From: Capronia americana
Taxonomy: Eukaryota; Ascomycota; Eurotiomycetes; Chaetothyriales; Herpotrichiellaceae
Reading direction: 5' to 3'
DNA: 64,000 bases
NCBI GenBank assembly: GCA_016110215.1
Contig: JADWQD010000011.1
Location: 868,001-932,000 of the forward strand
Shown here: in pieces, positions 12,901 through 25,585 of the stretch
Position numbering within the stretch: the first letter of the stretch is position 1
How the letters are laid out: each line of letters opens with the position of its first letter
Notes under the pieces: generated by a model
The model's input: the letters and a program-made list of their open reading frames with translations, nothing else
Databases searched by the model: none
What the model was told of the DNA's origin: nothing
Program-made: the position numbers and the translations under genes

Positions 12901-13459
12901 TCGTGACGTCAAATTCTGCAGGATTTCTGCTCCCCTGAGAGTAGCCAATCTGTGTGCCGTTCAACCACAAGTAGAAGGCGCTGTCTACTCCGTCGAACCT
13001 TAATCTGATCTGGCTCGACTCGTCCCATGTCGCGGGCACCCTGAAGCTGTGGTGGTAGGTCCCCGTTGGGTTTTCAGTGGGCACATGCGGTGGGCAGACT
13101 GGGAAAGGATATACGATGTTGGTATAATGAGGCCTGCCATACCCTTGGAGCTGCCAATGTCCAGGGACGTCAATAACCGCCCAGGTATCGGTTGTAGTCC
13201 CGGGCTCGATCGTAGACCACGTGCTGATCACACCACCGTCAGGTGCTTCCTGAGGACTTGAAGAGTAGGCGAACATCCATTTTCCATTCAGACAAATTGA
13301 AGTGTCGGGTATGAAGTACGAGCGGGGAGGCAGGCGGTTTTTCTGGAAGATTTTCTGGTTGCACCATTCTGGAGAGGACTGGGTACGTTGAGCTAGCAGC
13401 CCACTAGTCCGCTCCATGGCAGGTACTTCCGTGCCGGTGCTCACCAACTGCATTTCCAC
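9912..13459 (-). CDS. Beta-galactosidase, LacZ-type, glycoside hydrolase family 2
   Basis: Two exons, 11409-13459 and 9912-11343, 1160 residues; the 65-base intron (GTACGT donor, TAG acceptor) restores the frame across FTVQSLGQESRLLSAGEL. Domain order is the LacZ one: jelly-roll sugar-binding domain, immunoglobulin-like domain, TIM barrel, second beta domain, then the large C-terminal beta-galactosidase domain starting near FALDFWRPPTDND. The acid/base Glu493 lies in IIWSLGNEAF and the nucleophile Glu559 in ILCEYAHAMGN. It hydrolyses terminal beta-D-galactosides. No signal peptide is seen, so it should be intracellular and depend on lactose or oligogalactoside uptake. The C-terminal domain carries Ser/Asp-rich insertions (for example around 10240-10330) that make it longer than E. 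coli LacZ (about 1,023 residues). Confidence 0.93.
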
Positions 13460-15505
13460 TCAGCACGATATGCTTATCGCAGTTTACCTACCAAGACCTG
13501 CTGCATTTAAGCAAAGTACTAGCGGTACCCTGCCGTCGAACCCGATTCAAGACTCATGCCGAGGCCAGAGCAGTCTGGTATTTCAAATATGGTAATGACG
13601 GAGACAGCGAGCTCATGAGACCGTGAATTTCGCAGACCTCTCACGATTGGTTTTTGATTAGTTGTTTCAACCATGAAACAGGAATGAGCTTGACAGCAAT
13701 GCGGGGGCTAGACAAGGCTGAATATCCGGCAATGTTTCCTTTCTAGTTGACGAGGCTGTCATTGAGGAAGCCGACTTGCCACATGAAAGCCCGGACGATT
13801 ATTATCAGGTAGGCTCCTCGCACAAATCGCTGCTTGCTGGCCTTGCTGCTCTGTTTTTAATCTGTTCCTAGGCCAGCAAGCAGTTATTTGTACGAAGAGC
13901 CTGAGGACTCTGTCTCGTGCTAGCGTGCATCCCTGGCGATCTACCCTAAGCGTTATATCAGGTTGCCCTTGATCGAAATGGCACCTCCTCTGCGTAACAG
14001 AGTAGCCCCGTCTGCGGCTACCTTCTTCACCAGCAACAGGGGCGGTACGAAGGGATCGAAGATGAGGACGACGACATGCATGTCAAATACAATGGCTTCA
14101 CCTAGAGCAAGATTTCCCGAGACTAACTCTAGCCTTTTGCATCAGACATCCATGGTATCGTCACTCACTGCTGACCGGTACCGACAATGCACCACAGTAA
14201 GGAGTCAGAGAGGTCCGAACCTTTCATGTGAGGGTTTCAATGCGTGTATCAAGCCATTTCCGATTATGCTCGGAGTTCACGATCACGGACTGCTGCCCCG
14301 CTTTTCAGCGAAGTTGTTGGACACGAGGTGGATCAGGCGATTTTGGTGTGGCTGGCTCTCTCGAATACTGGTGCACCTATTTACCCCGCCGAAGTATGTT
14401 CTTGTCTAAGTCAGTGATTACGGGTTCACTAAGGTCCTGCTGGTCATCCAGCTTGTAGTCAGGTAATATCTCCGCGCAACCCAATTACGAAGGCTCATAT
14501 CGAATCTTTTCCCTTCCCAAAAGCTCCATGTTCGCCATCCGGGTCTTCAGGTCACAACTGTGGCTGGACAATGTAATTGGTGCTACCCAGTAGCTTGCGA
14601 AAACCGTGAGTTGATTGGCACAAGTGAGGTACCCGTCGTTTCACATACGAACGCGCGGAGAAAGGCGGATTTCCTGACCTCAACCGCAGTTGGAGCACGC
14701 AATGCTTCGAACCTCAGACATTCGAGGGACCAGACACATCAGATGATTTACTTCGCAATTTGCCTGGGCCCTCGTAAGCCAAGTCGAGAAGATCTCGTGT
14801 TGATCACAGCTCTTCCACGAATCCCGTGATGGAAAAGCCTGCTGTACGGCTTAAAGCTCTCAAAATCGCATGTTGGGGACGCTTGAGGGAAGTCTGCAGT
14901 TAGCCTGCGAGGCGGATTTCGGTGAGCAGTTGCTGCACGTAGTCCCCGAAGAGGGAATGGTGCGATGCATGAAACCAGTCGGGATTAGTGGGAAGTGATA
15001 AAGCACCAGAAACGGTTGTAGGAACACCCCCAGAAGTCATGAATGAAGTTGGCTGACGTCAAAGTGAAGGCTGGGTCCAGTATTCTGGCGTTGCTGTTGT
15101 AGGAAGACAAGAGTTGTTCAGGCTTGGGTTGACGACTTCGTGATGTCAAACTCTGGGGAGCCGCAGCACTAGGAGCCGATCTTTCAAGGCCACCGTGCTG
15201 TGTAAGCGCGCGTCGGTAGCCAACATTTCAGGCAAGACAAGCGCCGATCAAGACGGTGGCATTCGGATTTCTTGGGCCATCAGTGACGGCAAAGTGAAAC
15301 TGGCGACCGACGAATGTACACTATGAGGGTTGTTTGATCCGCCGTGCTGCCAAGCAAATCCCCGAGATTTCCCGACGGCAACACCTCGGTCGCTTCCAGC
15401 TTGAAGATCATCACCATAACGTCAAGCAACCACTTGATTATTGATTACTGTGTACCTCGTACGCACCCACGCACGTGTGCGACCACTCCTGTTTACCTCT
15501 TGACA
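13460..15505. other. Gene-free stretch with a foldback hairpin
   Basis: About 2 kb between divergent genes. An open frame at 13963-14409 has no recognisable features. The notable object is the inverted repeat at 13811-13904. Confidence 0.5.
13811..13904. repeat. Inverted repeat, 32-base arms, 30-base loop
   Basis: The left arm (13811-13842) ends in CTGCTTGCTGGCC and the right arm (13873-13904 region) begins GGCCAGCAAGCAG. Read as reverse complements the two arms agree at about 28 of 32 positions. The RNA from either strand would form a long hairpin. No flanking target-site duplication is evident. Confidence 0.8.
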
Positions 15506-17091
15506 ATGAGACACGCCTTCTTACCGGTTGAGGACCTGCGCGCGTGGTCTCACTTCAACGATGTCAGGCTTTTCGAAGCTTCAATCGAGCCCCGCATCAT
15601 TGGCGAGGATGGCAGCGACAAAGGCGGCGGGTTGCAAGCCAACGCCGAGCATGGGCCAGGGAAGCCTTTCGTTGCAGTGCCGCTGGACCTTGTCCTGTCA
15701 AAGGAGCGAGTTGGGCAATGTGCAAAAGCAGACCAACATTTGAAGGAATTGATCGAAGCTGCTCCTTCTTTGTTCAAGGTAGGTTGCAGGTGGAGGAGGC
15801 TCTGAAATTCCTCTCAGGTAGGTGCTGCACAGTAAACTGACCATTACACTTCCATGGCAGACTCCGCGCACGGCAGTTCTTTTATTCCTTGTCTACCAGA
15901 TGACCATCAACAGCCCAGATTGTCAGGGCCATGGCGTGGGAGTTAGCAATCCTTTTGCAGATTACGTGAAAATGTTACCGCACGAAATCCTCCTTCCCAC
16001 CTTCTACACACCGGAAGAAAGGGACTTGCTCACGGGCACGTCTCTCTCAGATGCGCTTGATCAGAAAATGATCAGCCTGGAACGCGAATTTGACAGTCTG
16101 AAAGCCTTCACAGCCGACATTCCTTGGTGCCAGAAGATTTGGTGGGACGATTGCACGGGCTGTCTGTCTGTTGAAGACTGGATACTTGCGGACGCAATGT
16201 ATCGCTCTCGTGCACTCGAACTACCGCGCGGCGTCGGCGTGGGGATGGTTCCCGTAGTGGACATGGCGAACCATGCCTCCGACGACCGGTACAATGCACG
16301 ATTCGAGGTTGATGAAGAAACAGAATCCGTGTTGTTGGTTGCACGGGACGACAGGACTGTCAAACAAGGAGATGAAATCACAATAATGTATGGGTGCGGC
16401 GGCGCATGTGAGATGATTTTCTCATATGGATTTCTGGAGGAGCACGCGAGCAGCGCAAGGGAGATGTTCCTTGGTCTGTCTATTCCAACCGACGATCCAC
16501 TACGTGTGGCGAAAATCCGATTTGCTCAAGAAGCCCCTGGTGTCCGCATATATGTTGATGACTCAAATCAGGTACACTGGGAAAGTACTTTCGTGTGGTG
16601 GGCCTGCGTCAACCAAGAGGACGGTCTGGATTTCCGAGTGGAGCGAACAATCGACGGAGACATGGAGCTCAAGGCTCTATGGAAGGACGAAGAGCTTAAT
16701 GCAGGGACGTTACAGTCAAGCTTGCTGGATGATCGCCTCCGAGATGTCTTCGCTCTGCGTGCGATAGTCATGATTCAGCAAAGGATCGAGCAGCAAGGCA
16801 CGAAGCTCGCCGCTAGTGAAGATGGCTTCAAAGACACCCTCACTGGCAATCAAGTCAGAGTCCCTGTTTACCAAACAATCGGGAGACTCCGGGCACTGGA
16901 AATGGAGCTCCTTGCTCGAGCGTATGAGATTCTAGAGACAGAAGTGAGTTGTAGCGAAATTCCCACTGGACCCTCTAACCACTCTACAGAAGGCAACCCT
17001 CCTTGAATCCAGTGTTGTCCGTGAATACCTGGGAAATGGCCAGCCGCAAACGACAGACCCCACCGGAGAAACCCCAGAAGATTTCTCCTGA
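15506..17091 (+). CDS. SET-domain protein lysine methyltransferase (SETD/RKM-like)
   Basis: Proposed exons 15506-15778, 15861-16943 and 16990-17091, 485 residues. The fold matches the split SET family of cytosolic or ribosomal-protein methyltransferases (yeast Rkm1-4, mammalian SETD3/6). An N-terminal SET piece (about 1-55, with FVAVPLDLVLS) is separated by an insert from the second half, which contains YRSRALELP, MVPVVDMANHAS (the Asn-His of the cofactor pocket, about residue 228) and GDEITIMYG (about 263-271, with the catalytic-region Tyr). A Rubis-substrate-binding-like helical C-terminal region follows. It should transfer methyl groups from S-adenosylmethionine to lysines; the substrate is unknown. 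The last intron joins LETE to KATLLESSVVREYLGNG. The start follows an in-frame upstream Met that lacks conservation. Confidence 0.85.
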
Positions 17092-18649
17092 GAACAGATT
17101 CATGACACAGACGCAAAACGATTGAGATACACAGTGCAAGGGAAAGCCTTGTCTAGCTCATCGAAGTGCGTCCAAGTCTACACGGATAAGATCGGAATCC
17201 GTGTCCAGGTGGTGTGAGTGGCGGAATGGAAAGCACAATTTTAGCAGTGCCGTATATGCTGCATACCTGGTGGGCTGACGCATCCCTCGCCTCCTACCTG
17301 TATTCGTATTATCGAAACCCTAACCACCGCCCCTCCCTCCTTCAACGAGTCAAGTCAGCCCTCGTCCGGTGCTAGTCACCATGTGCTGTTTCGGCGTTCC
17401 GCAGTCTTCCGCTTGTCCTTGCCCCCTGATTGCGGAATGCTGTGTACTGTGTATGCAACATCGCAGACCGGGTGAGGTACTCGTGTCGATAAGGGAGACT
17501 TCTGCTGGGGTTGTTTTTCATGTCACAAACCAAGGATAACCAAGCCGTGGCGCCAGATACTTGGATTCGCGATCGTCTGTATTGCATTGCATGACTGAGT
17601 TCAGCGGTTCCGCCCCCGGACTCTAAGTACTGGGCATGTTAAGCGACAAGTGTAATGGCAAAGCTCGATTCAGTTGGACTTCGAGATACTCGAGGACTCT
17701 GGCAATCCATTCATTCGTCTTGGGGACAAACCCTTCTGGGCGGCGAATGCTCGGGTGGATGGAAGCAGGATGGACGGCGCACGGTAATTGGCGGATAAGC
17801 ATAGCTGCATCGATTATGTCGACTCGAAACGACATTATTCGCTCTCTCCCATTTGCCGATCTGACGGCCGTGCAGGTTTGCGGGGGAATGGAACCGGGCT
17901 GGAAGAAGGAAAGTGTCATTGAAGTGAAGGAGATTCCGCAAGTCGGAGAGCTCAGCTTAGTTCGGGAGGTTGGTGGTCAACATGACATTACGGAGGGTGC
18001 CATCCTGTCAAGTTCGCCGGAGAGGCTAAGCCCGCCCGCTAGTCCCCAGCAGGCTACCCCAAGCAGAGTCTTGCAGGTCTCGGGTTCTCAACAAACTGGC
18101 ACTGGCACCCCGCGCTGGGTTCTTTCCACAATAATCTTCAGTCCCCCAGGCCCCGGCCGCCCCGCGAACAGCCGCCCACAAACTGCACTGTGGCCGTGAT
18201 TTCTCCCCCAGGTCGATCCACGACAATTTTGTCCGAATCATTCCTCTCTGAACCAAAACGCCCATTCAGACCACCTTCGAGTCCAGGCTCGACGTCGCTT
18301 CCGCACGCTATTTTGCACATCTTTAGTTCATTCCACCCCTGCACCGAGTCGGCTCCCGCTCCCTGGCCACTTGCGAGGCCTGTCTTCTCTGCCGCGTCCA
18401 CTCGAACCTTCCAATAGACATCCGCGTCGCCCTGATCTCCCTAGGGACCTCCGACCTGTCTCCAGAGTGGCATGTTGTCATAAGCCCTTGATAACTCCTG
18501 CAGCTGCTCATGCTTCCCCAGAAGTTCTGGACCTTTTCCTAAACGACCACTTCTGAATACTCCACTAGACTACGACCACGACCCCGTTGTGCCCGCCTTT
18601 ACATGTACCATCTCTGCAATATACCTCCGAAGATCATACACTGCCCAAT
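17092..18649. other. Upstream region of the FacB-type regulator
   Basis: About 1.5 kb without a supportable gene; the open frame at 17636-18199 has no recognisable domain. It probably holds the promoter and perhaps a long leader of the regulator that follows. Confidence 0.5.
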
Positions 18650-21423
18650 ATGCCTGGCATACTACCGATGAAGATGATTAGGGTGGGGAGCAGCGCGTCG
18701 AGCAGAATTGCACAGGCATGCGACCGGTGTCGAAGTAAGAAGATCCGCTGTGATGGGGTTCGACCATGCTGTACACAGTGTGCCAATGTTGGCTTCGAGT
18801 GCAAGACCAGTGACAAGCTGAGCCGGAGAGCATTTCCCCGAGGTTACACAGAGTCACTGGAGGACCGCGTCCGCGGGCTCGAAGCCGAAGTACGAGAGCT
18901 CAAGGACCTGCTGGACGAGAAAGACGAGAAGATCGATATGCTCTCCCGCATTCACAGCTTTTCCCCTCCCTCTCGGAAATGCTCGACTTCTCTCTCACCG
19001 TCGCAGGCCATACAGGTCAAGGAGGAGGTCGAATCAGCGAGAGAAGAGGTGTTACACGTCGAGATCCCAGCACCGGTACAGCCCAAGGCCACGTCAACCG
19101 GTTCCTCGACCACACCATCCTTCATTGAAGCTTTTGATCAGAAAATCCAAGAAGCTGGCCGGCAAACGACCGGTATTTCCCTATCAGGCCTGCAGAAGGC
19201 CATTCAGCCGACCCGTCGCACCTTCACTCAAGGCCCGAAGGTGCCCCCCAGAATCCTGTCCGATCAATACATCAGTAAGCTTTGACGCAGGAATCTTTGT
19301 GCCTCACCGCTACATTTACTGACTTTTCCTGTCTACAGACCTGTTTTTCCAGGAATGGCAACCACTGATGCCAGTGCTCCATCGCCCAACTTTCCTGCAT
19401 GTCTATGAGCAATACCTCGCGAATTCCGAATCAGGACACTGGCAGAACAATAAACAAGCATATGCGCAGTTGTTTCTCATATTTGAGATTTCAGCACTGT
19501 CCAATATCTCATCCCCGAAGAAGAGCACCCCGTCGTACGAGGCTCAATGGCGCAAAGCCCTCTACTCGACCTCGTCTAACGCCTCCCTCGCGACCTTGCA
19601 ATGCCACATCTTGGCTCAAATCTGCTACATATTGCGTGCGGACTACACTCATCTTGCGCGGCACCGCGGGATTGCGATCACCATGTGCCACGAACTCGGC
19701 CTTCATCAAGGCCACAAATACCACAGCTTGTCACCGCTCGAGGCCGAGTCAAAGAAGAAGGCCTTCTGGTGCCAATACGTCCTTGATAAGTATGTCCCTC
19801 CAAAGCGCGATTTTGTCACAGGGTTTCCCCTCGAATATTGCATGACTGACATCAATCTAGATTCACTTCCGCTGCTACAGGCACTCCTGTCCTTCTCCGA
19901 GACAGTGACATCACGACCGAATACCCAGCGGACGTTGATGATGAGAATCTCAGCAGCCAAGGCTTTTCACCCACTCTTCCCGGTGAACTTACCAAGATCT
20001 CAAGTGCTCTGGCTCTCTTCCGTGTGTCCAGAATTCTTTCCAAAGCGCTAGACACCCTCTATCCTGCGAAAGCCATCTATCAACTCTCCCTCACCAAGCT
20101 CCACGCACTCTCTGATGAACTCGATCAGTGGTCGGAGGAGCTTCCTGACCATCTCCGCCTGCGTTTCTGCAACGACAAGCCGGCTACAAACCTGGTTGGC
20201 TGCAGATCCCCGTTGTTGGTATGTCATTGACTCCAGGTCGGACCGTTCTTATGCTAATCGTCACGCAGTCTCTGTCCTATTTCTTCACCCGTAGCCTAGT
20301 TCACCGACCGCTGCTATGCCACGGTTCAGGCAGTGCTGCCTCAGCTGCTGGCATCGTTCTTGCAGCTGCAGGCAAGCACGTTCTGCAAATCCTGGATCTG
20401 CTAGATGAACGCCGCATGAACTACACTTTCCCGTTGAGCAAGACTGACCTGTTATTGAACTCGGGACTAGCGATACTCTGGCAGACCTTGGACCTGGAAG
20501 ATGACAGTAAGCTCGTGAAGGACAACCAAAAGTCCTTGACTATGGCGGTTGGCATGCTGCATGCTGAGAACGTCGCGGTCGCCGTGGAATTTCAACAAGT
20601 TGCCGCCTGCATCATCACGGTCGAGGCGGGTTCTGCCCTGGCTCGAAGTACGACTGAATTGGCAAACGCCCCAACACGGAACGCAGCTCCTACGATGTCT
20701 GCTCCGGTCGATTCGAAGTCAAAGTCGGCCAGGAAGCAACTGCAAGCCATCGCCTCGAGATGGTCCTCGTTTAGCAGCAAAGGAAAGCCTGATGATGTTC
20801 CTCGACGGGCCACTGTACCTCAAGCCGGACCGACCTCTGTTCCTCCTCAGGTACATCGTGCCGGCAGCACCGTGAGTCTATCATCCACTCGATCGGCGCC
20901 GGTAGTATTGCCCATGAGTACACTTTCTCCGCGTCAAATCAACGCCCCCAATCCCCTCGGAACGCCTACCATCAATCTGGATTATTTCCCAATTGGAGAC
21001 GACTTTGGCGACTCGCAAACAAGGACGTCCTCGAGCACGATGCTGCCCCCGAAAAAGCAGTCCACAACCCCTTCTCTGGCCGAAAATTCCGGCTGGGACC
21101 ACCTTCTCGACGGACTCGATCCCAACAACGCTTCAGTCTACCAGGATTTGTCGGCCAACGGCCATACACTTTACCAAGTCCCCAGCAATGAATGGGCTCC
21201 AGATACGTGGCAACTTTCGGGCATGGATCTTCCAACAAAAGCACCAGTGCCCCAAAGCTTGCTTAGCTTTTCCGAGGAATCTTTGACCAGCAATGACGAC
21301 TTCCTGTTCAGCACTGCGGGCAGTCACAGTGGGTCAATTGGGCCGGGCGATAGTCTGGAACTGCCAGAGACGTACCGTGGCATCACCATTCCAATCGACG
21401 ATGGATTTGATTTTCACGAGTAA
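18650..21423 (+). CDS. facB: FacB/Cat8-type Zn2Cys6 activator of acetate utilisation
   Basis: Proposed exons 18650-19274, 19339-19789, 19861-20218 and 20269-21423, 862 residues, close to Aspergillus FacB. The zinc cluster (Cys24, 27, 34, 41, 44, 51) sits in ACDRCRSKKIRCDGVRPCC and is followed by the linker KLSRRAFPRGYTESLEDRVR and a coiled coil of heptads (about 77-100), the arrangement of the FacB/Acu-15/Cat8 group. A fungal transcription-factor middle domain begins near NLFFQEWQPLMPVLHRPTFL; exon 3 restores FTSAATGTPVLLRDSDITTEYP. The C-terminus is acidic and Ser-rich with LLSFSEESLTS and YRGITIP. FacB activates acetyl-CoA synthetase, glyoxylate-cycle and gluconeogenic genes when acetate or fatty acids are the carbon source. 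An in-frame ATG at 18587 exists, but MPGILPMK at 18650 fits the family start. Confidence 0.9.
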
Positions 21424-22592
21424 AGATGCTGATCCGTGCACAACGAGCTATGTTAGGCGGGATATATCTTTTTGTTTTGACTTTTAGTGGAGAGCTCGGG
21501 ATGAAAGGTGGAATTTGGATGATACCTTGTACGTGGAAAGGAGAAACGGCGGTGGAAATATCGTGATACCCGGGATTTGGAAAAGTTCAAAGGAGGCAGG
21601 ACGTGCGTGTGGAGAAAGCTCGAGATAACGAGATGATGAGACGATGAGACGATGATACCATGGTTGAAAATGGGCGACGAGGCGAGAGTCTAGACCACGA
21701 TCACCGACAATGTGCGCTGGAGGTTAGGGGAGGTGCCGAGAGACGCGGATACAAAAATCTCCAATGTATCTATGCTTTCAATCTAACTTCGAACTTGAGA
21801 TTTAGCAGAAAGCCGAACTTCCTGAAGCTTGCCATTATGTACATCCGTTGATTGCGTATGCGTATATGTCCGTGATATTGTGTTATATACGAGGTATCAT
21901 TGATGGAACTCGCCTACACCTGCCGATGTCCAGCGCGAATGTATTTTTCTCGAGCTCCGATAGGAAAGAACAAAGGCGGCGGTAATCGCGGTTTCATCTC
22001 TTCCGGATTATTACTGGGTACTCGTACCACGGACCAAGAGGGGCGCCCGGCCCCTGTCTCGTCGTGTCCCCTTGTACGGTATGGTAGCTGTCGCTTGGAC
22101 CAAACAAACCCGCGCGGCTGGGCTCTTCGATCCAGTTAAGGAAAGTGCAAGAAAAACAAAAGGACAATCCAAATCCGTTACCATACGTACAGCAGTCAGT
22201 GGTTCTCTTGGCGCTTCCCTTGTCACAAAGACCGAATGGTCCGCACACTTGAAACTCTCGGTATCGTTCACTGGTAGAAAGAAGGGCGACTGCTTTTTCT
22301 TTCTCTGGACAGAACCAGTACAGTGCAGGATGAACAAGGAACCTCAGATGCTTTACTGGAGGCGTTGAGTGGACAGGAGGTCGTGAGGATTGCTTGCGTG
22401 GAGGTGTCGATAATGATGTTGCTTCTGTGAAGACATTGACGACGATGCTTCTTGCATAAAGCTATCGCCAACAATGTCACTTCTGTGAAGGTATTGACAA
22501 TGGTCGATGAAAGCTCGGAGTTCAGAAATCGAACATCGAAGGCGCCGCATGCTTCAAGCGCACGCAGTCCTCGACCCGCCATGTCCCCGATC
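21424..22592. other. Convergent 3' flanks
   Basis: No gene seen. It contains a diverged direct repeat of about 30 bases (copies near 22411-22440 and 22470-22500, sharing CTTCTGTGAAG then ATTGAC). Confidence 0.5.
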
Positions 22593-24481
22593 TCAACCAT
22601 CCACGCGGTTGGACGGAGCCAACCATTCGCACGCCTCCCTCCAGAACTCACGGCAACCGTCGGCCTGTCGATGCCTGAAGGGGAGAAACCCATCCGCTAG
22701 ACTCAAGACTTCCTCCCACTGCTCCTCATTCACGGCTATGGGACTGCTACGAAGCTGTTCAATGTACCATGGGCGAAGCGCGGACCTGCGACTGACATAC
22801 CCGCCGAGGATGCAGGCCCAGAGCAGCAGGTCGGGACACGACCGCCAGCAGTCCCGCTTGTCACATTCGTCAATCAGCAGCGTCAAGCTGCGGGAGCTGT
22901 TTCGATGGAACGCGCTGATGACCGGCAAAGGCTCGAGACATTCGGCCAGAAAGATCAAGACCGCGGCCCGGCATAGATTGAAGAGGAGGTCGCCCCCAGT
23001 CGCTATCGTGAGGGCTTGATGCTGCAGGACACGCCACGTCGCGACTAGTTGTCCAAAGTCTACACCGGCACCCGGGTCCTGGAGAACGCTGCTGTACACT
23101 CTGAGCAATGCATGCACGTCCTCTGTTATGGTCAGGAACCGCTGGCCGTGGCGTCTGTTCCTCAAGAAGCGGAAACCCTGGCACACTTTGCCCGTGGGAG
23201 ATGCTATTGTACGAAGAGATTGGAGGAGCTGGGCTGGGGGGAAGAACAGCGGGAACGTCGGTTCTCTCAGTGTCAACATCGAGTCTACCAGATCGATCCT
23301 GTACTCAGTGAGTCAGCGCACCACAACCACTTCATTAATGGCGGAATCATGCAAGGTAGGGAATACGGGGTATCGGGTTACAGGGTAACGCACGTCAAGA
23401 TCATGCCAGCAAGAGACTGCATCCCAATTTGCCGAAGTCCTCCCCTCTGCTTGGCCAAGCACAACAGCGCGTGCAGGTGCGTGGGCTCCCATGTCTTGCT
23501 GCCGTAATACTCATAATCCTTCATCTGCTGCGGTCCCACCAGCGTACTTCCCTGTATATCCACCGGCGGACCGTGGATGGCCAGCAGCGCAACGGCCAGG
23601 AGCACCGTGTCTGCGTTTGTGTTTGTGTCTGTGCCCTTGGAGCGCCCGTCCGCCGCCGCCGTCTCGATCGCCTCGCGGACTTGTCTCAGCGTGTCTTGAT
23701 ACGCGGTTATGCGGACGACGTTCGAGGCCGCGTCCCTCGCGCCGAAGAAATAATGGTACGAGGATCCGGCGTAGATGATGGCCGACGCCAGATAGGCGTG
23801 TTGGAGCGCGAGGGACACGGTGGCTGCCCGCCAGGTCTCGATGTCTTGGGCTCTGCTCGAGAGGGCGAAACTCGGCCACTGCTCGATTATAGCTACCGGC
23901 AGATTAGACGGTCGTGGGTATCAACATCGACATCGACATGCGCCCATGTTTGGACAGCACAAACCATCGCACATTGGGGACTATAGCATCAAGGGGAGAT
24001 TACATGACTTACCGGATCGGAACACCATCTGCGATTGCCCGACAGCACCCACACACGAGCCTTTGCCATTGAAGTTGACGTTAACATGGAGCACGTCGAA
24101 CGGGTCGAACAGGCCGCCGCTAGGATCCGATCTCGGCGAAGAGCATGTCGACGCGGATTGTTCTCGCCCAGCAGCCTCTGACCGCGACTGTCCCATGGCT
24201 TGCTCACCATCACACACACTCATACTCTGCCGTGGTTGCAGAGCAGAGGACTCGTTCGCGACTTTCGTCTGTGGCTGTGGCTGGTTTGACACGAGAGATC
24301 TCTTCCTCTGTGCCTGGATTCTCCGATGCGCCACAGTCGCGGCATGCTGATGTCGACGGATTGTCTGCTCCTTCTTGTCTACCTTGGAAGAATGGTCTTC
24401 ACTGGTCTGAATCAAGAATGTAAGCTTCTGGTGGTGGTGGTGGTTGTGGGTAGGAGGATTTGGATTCGGATCCAGCGCCAT
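22593..24481 (-). CDS. Fungal-specific transcription-factor-domain protein without zinc cluster
   Basis: Proposed exons 24013-24481, 23394-23892 and 22593-23298, 557 residues. Splicing joins QMVFRS to AIIEQWPSFALSSRAQDIET and GMILT to IDLVDSMLTLREPTFPLFF, both in frame with GT-AG ends. The body resembles the fungal transcription factor domain family (Fungal_trans_2/DUF3468): a helical region with ATVSLALQHAYLASAIIYAG and a late stretch ending near EQLRSSPIAVNEEQWEEVL. Such proteins usually begin either with a Zn2Cys6 motif or, as here, with a basic segment (HAATVAHRRIQAQRKRS, about residues 45-62) and no cysteine pattern. It may regulate transcription, but DNA binding is unproven. Start chosen at the first Met; the His/Pro-rich opening is low complexity. 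Confidence 0.72.
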
Positions 24482-24858
24482 TGACGATGTCCCAGGAGAG
24501 ATCCGGCCCGTGAACGTGGTGATTGTCAGTATTTCTCAGGGAGTCAAGAGCCGCCGCAATGACCTCGTCTCGCTTACACATAAACCGCCGAGTGGAGTGC
24601 TGGACTGCGTCGAAGCCCGAAAAGGATGCTCTACTCCGTTCTCCCCTGACTTCTGTCTCGGGGCTCGAGCATCAGAGCATCAGAGCATCAGAGCAACAAG
24701 ACAATAGCCCCCAAGGCTGAAGAGCGAAACGAAATGAGACAGGGATGTGAAGCATAACAATATCTGTACTGTACGGTAGACACGACGTTAAGCTCCTCTG
24801 CCTCAGCCTGGTGTTCTCTCTAGGATACAGGACCCGTAATTCCAGGATGATTTGCTCG

Positions 24859-24877
24859 GATCGATCGATCGATCGAT
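24859..24877. repeat. GATC tetranucleotide repeat
   Basis: Nearly five uninterrupted GATC units. Confidence 0.9.
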
Positions 24878-25106
24878 TCTGTCGCCCACCTCCCCTACCT
24901 ACCCAGTAAGCAGAGGCGACGGTGCTGGCGTTCTCCTGCGCGTAGGTATGTACAGTATGTAGGATAGCTTGAAGGTCGGATTGGGGTGAGTGAAAGAGAT
25001 CGATCAAACCGAACAGAGAAGTTCACAAGAAACTCTGCGAAGAAAGCTTGATTGATGTTCGGGGGTGCCGCCTGCCGGCCGGTCGAGCGGCTCAAATACA
25101 GTTACG

Positions 25107-25124
25107 GGTACCGGTACCGGTACC
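25107..25124. repeat. Triple GGTACC palindrome
   Basis: Three head-to-tail GGTACC units forming one perfect 18-base palindrome. Confidence 0.9.
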
Positions 25125-25157
25125 GTTACGTACGAGGACGAGGACGAGTGCCAATAC

Positions 25158-25198
25158 GAGTATGAGTATGAGTATGAGTATGAGTATGAGTATGAGTA
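25158..25198. repeat. GAGTAT hexanucleotide microsatellite
   Basis: Six full GAGTAT units plus a partial one. Confidence 0.95.
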
Positions 25199-25585
25199 AC
25201 GTATGTACCTACCTAGGTATCTAAGGTACTCAGTCTTTCCTTGAAATCGTCTAATGAAACCGCGCTTTATGGTCCCTGCCGCTCTACACAGCCAATACAG
25301 TTGAATTATACACAGGAGCTGTTCTCAGTCGCGTAGAACATACATAGGCAAACCAGGTTGGCAACTTGCTGGCGAGCAAAAAAAGGGAGTGCCGCCGCTC
25401 ATACATATCTTGTATTTAGCTGGCGTTAGGTTTCATTTGCCGAATTCCAGGATACGATACACTGCAGTACGATATGCACACTAACGGCACCTTGTCATGT
25501 TAGGGTCTGGCATCGCGCCAGAAATATACACTGCAGTGTGGAAGAACATAGATTGCACTGACAGTCACAATCATAGAATCATTTA

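Larger units (their letters stand above)
24482..25585. other. Gene-free stretch rich in simple repeats
   Basis: No gene seen. Several short tandem arrays lie within 350 bases (24859-25198), and an AGAGCATC-type triplet repeat sits near 24670-24695. Confidence 0.55.

Noticed and set aside
13963..14409. 148-codon plus-strand open frame
   Set aside because: No recognisable features; surrounded by non-coding sequence.
17636..18199. 187-codon plus-strand open frame upstream of facB
   Set aside because: No domain, no splice continuation, lies in the promoter or leader region.
24859..25198. CRISPR-like or telomeric array
   Set aside because: Units are 4-6 bases with no spacers, and none matches the TTAGGG telomere repeat; these are microsatellites.
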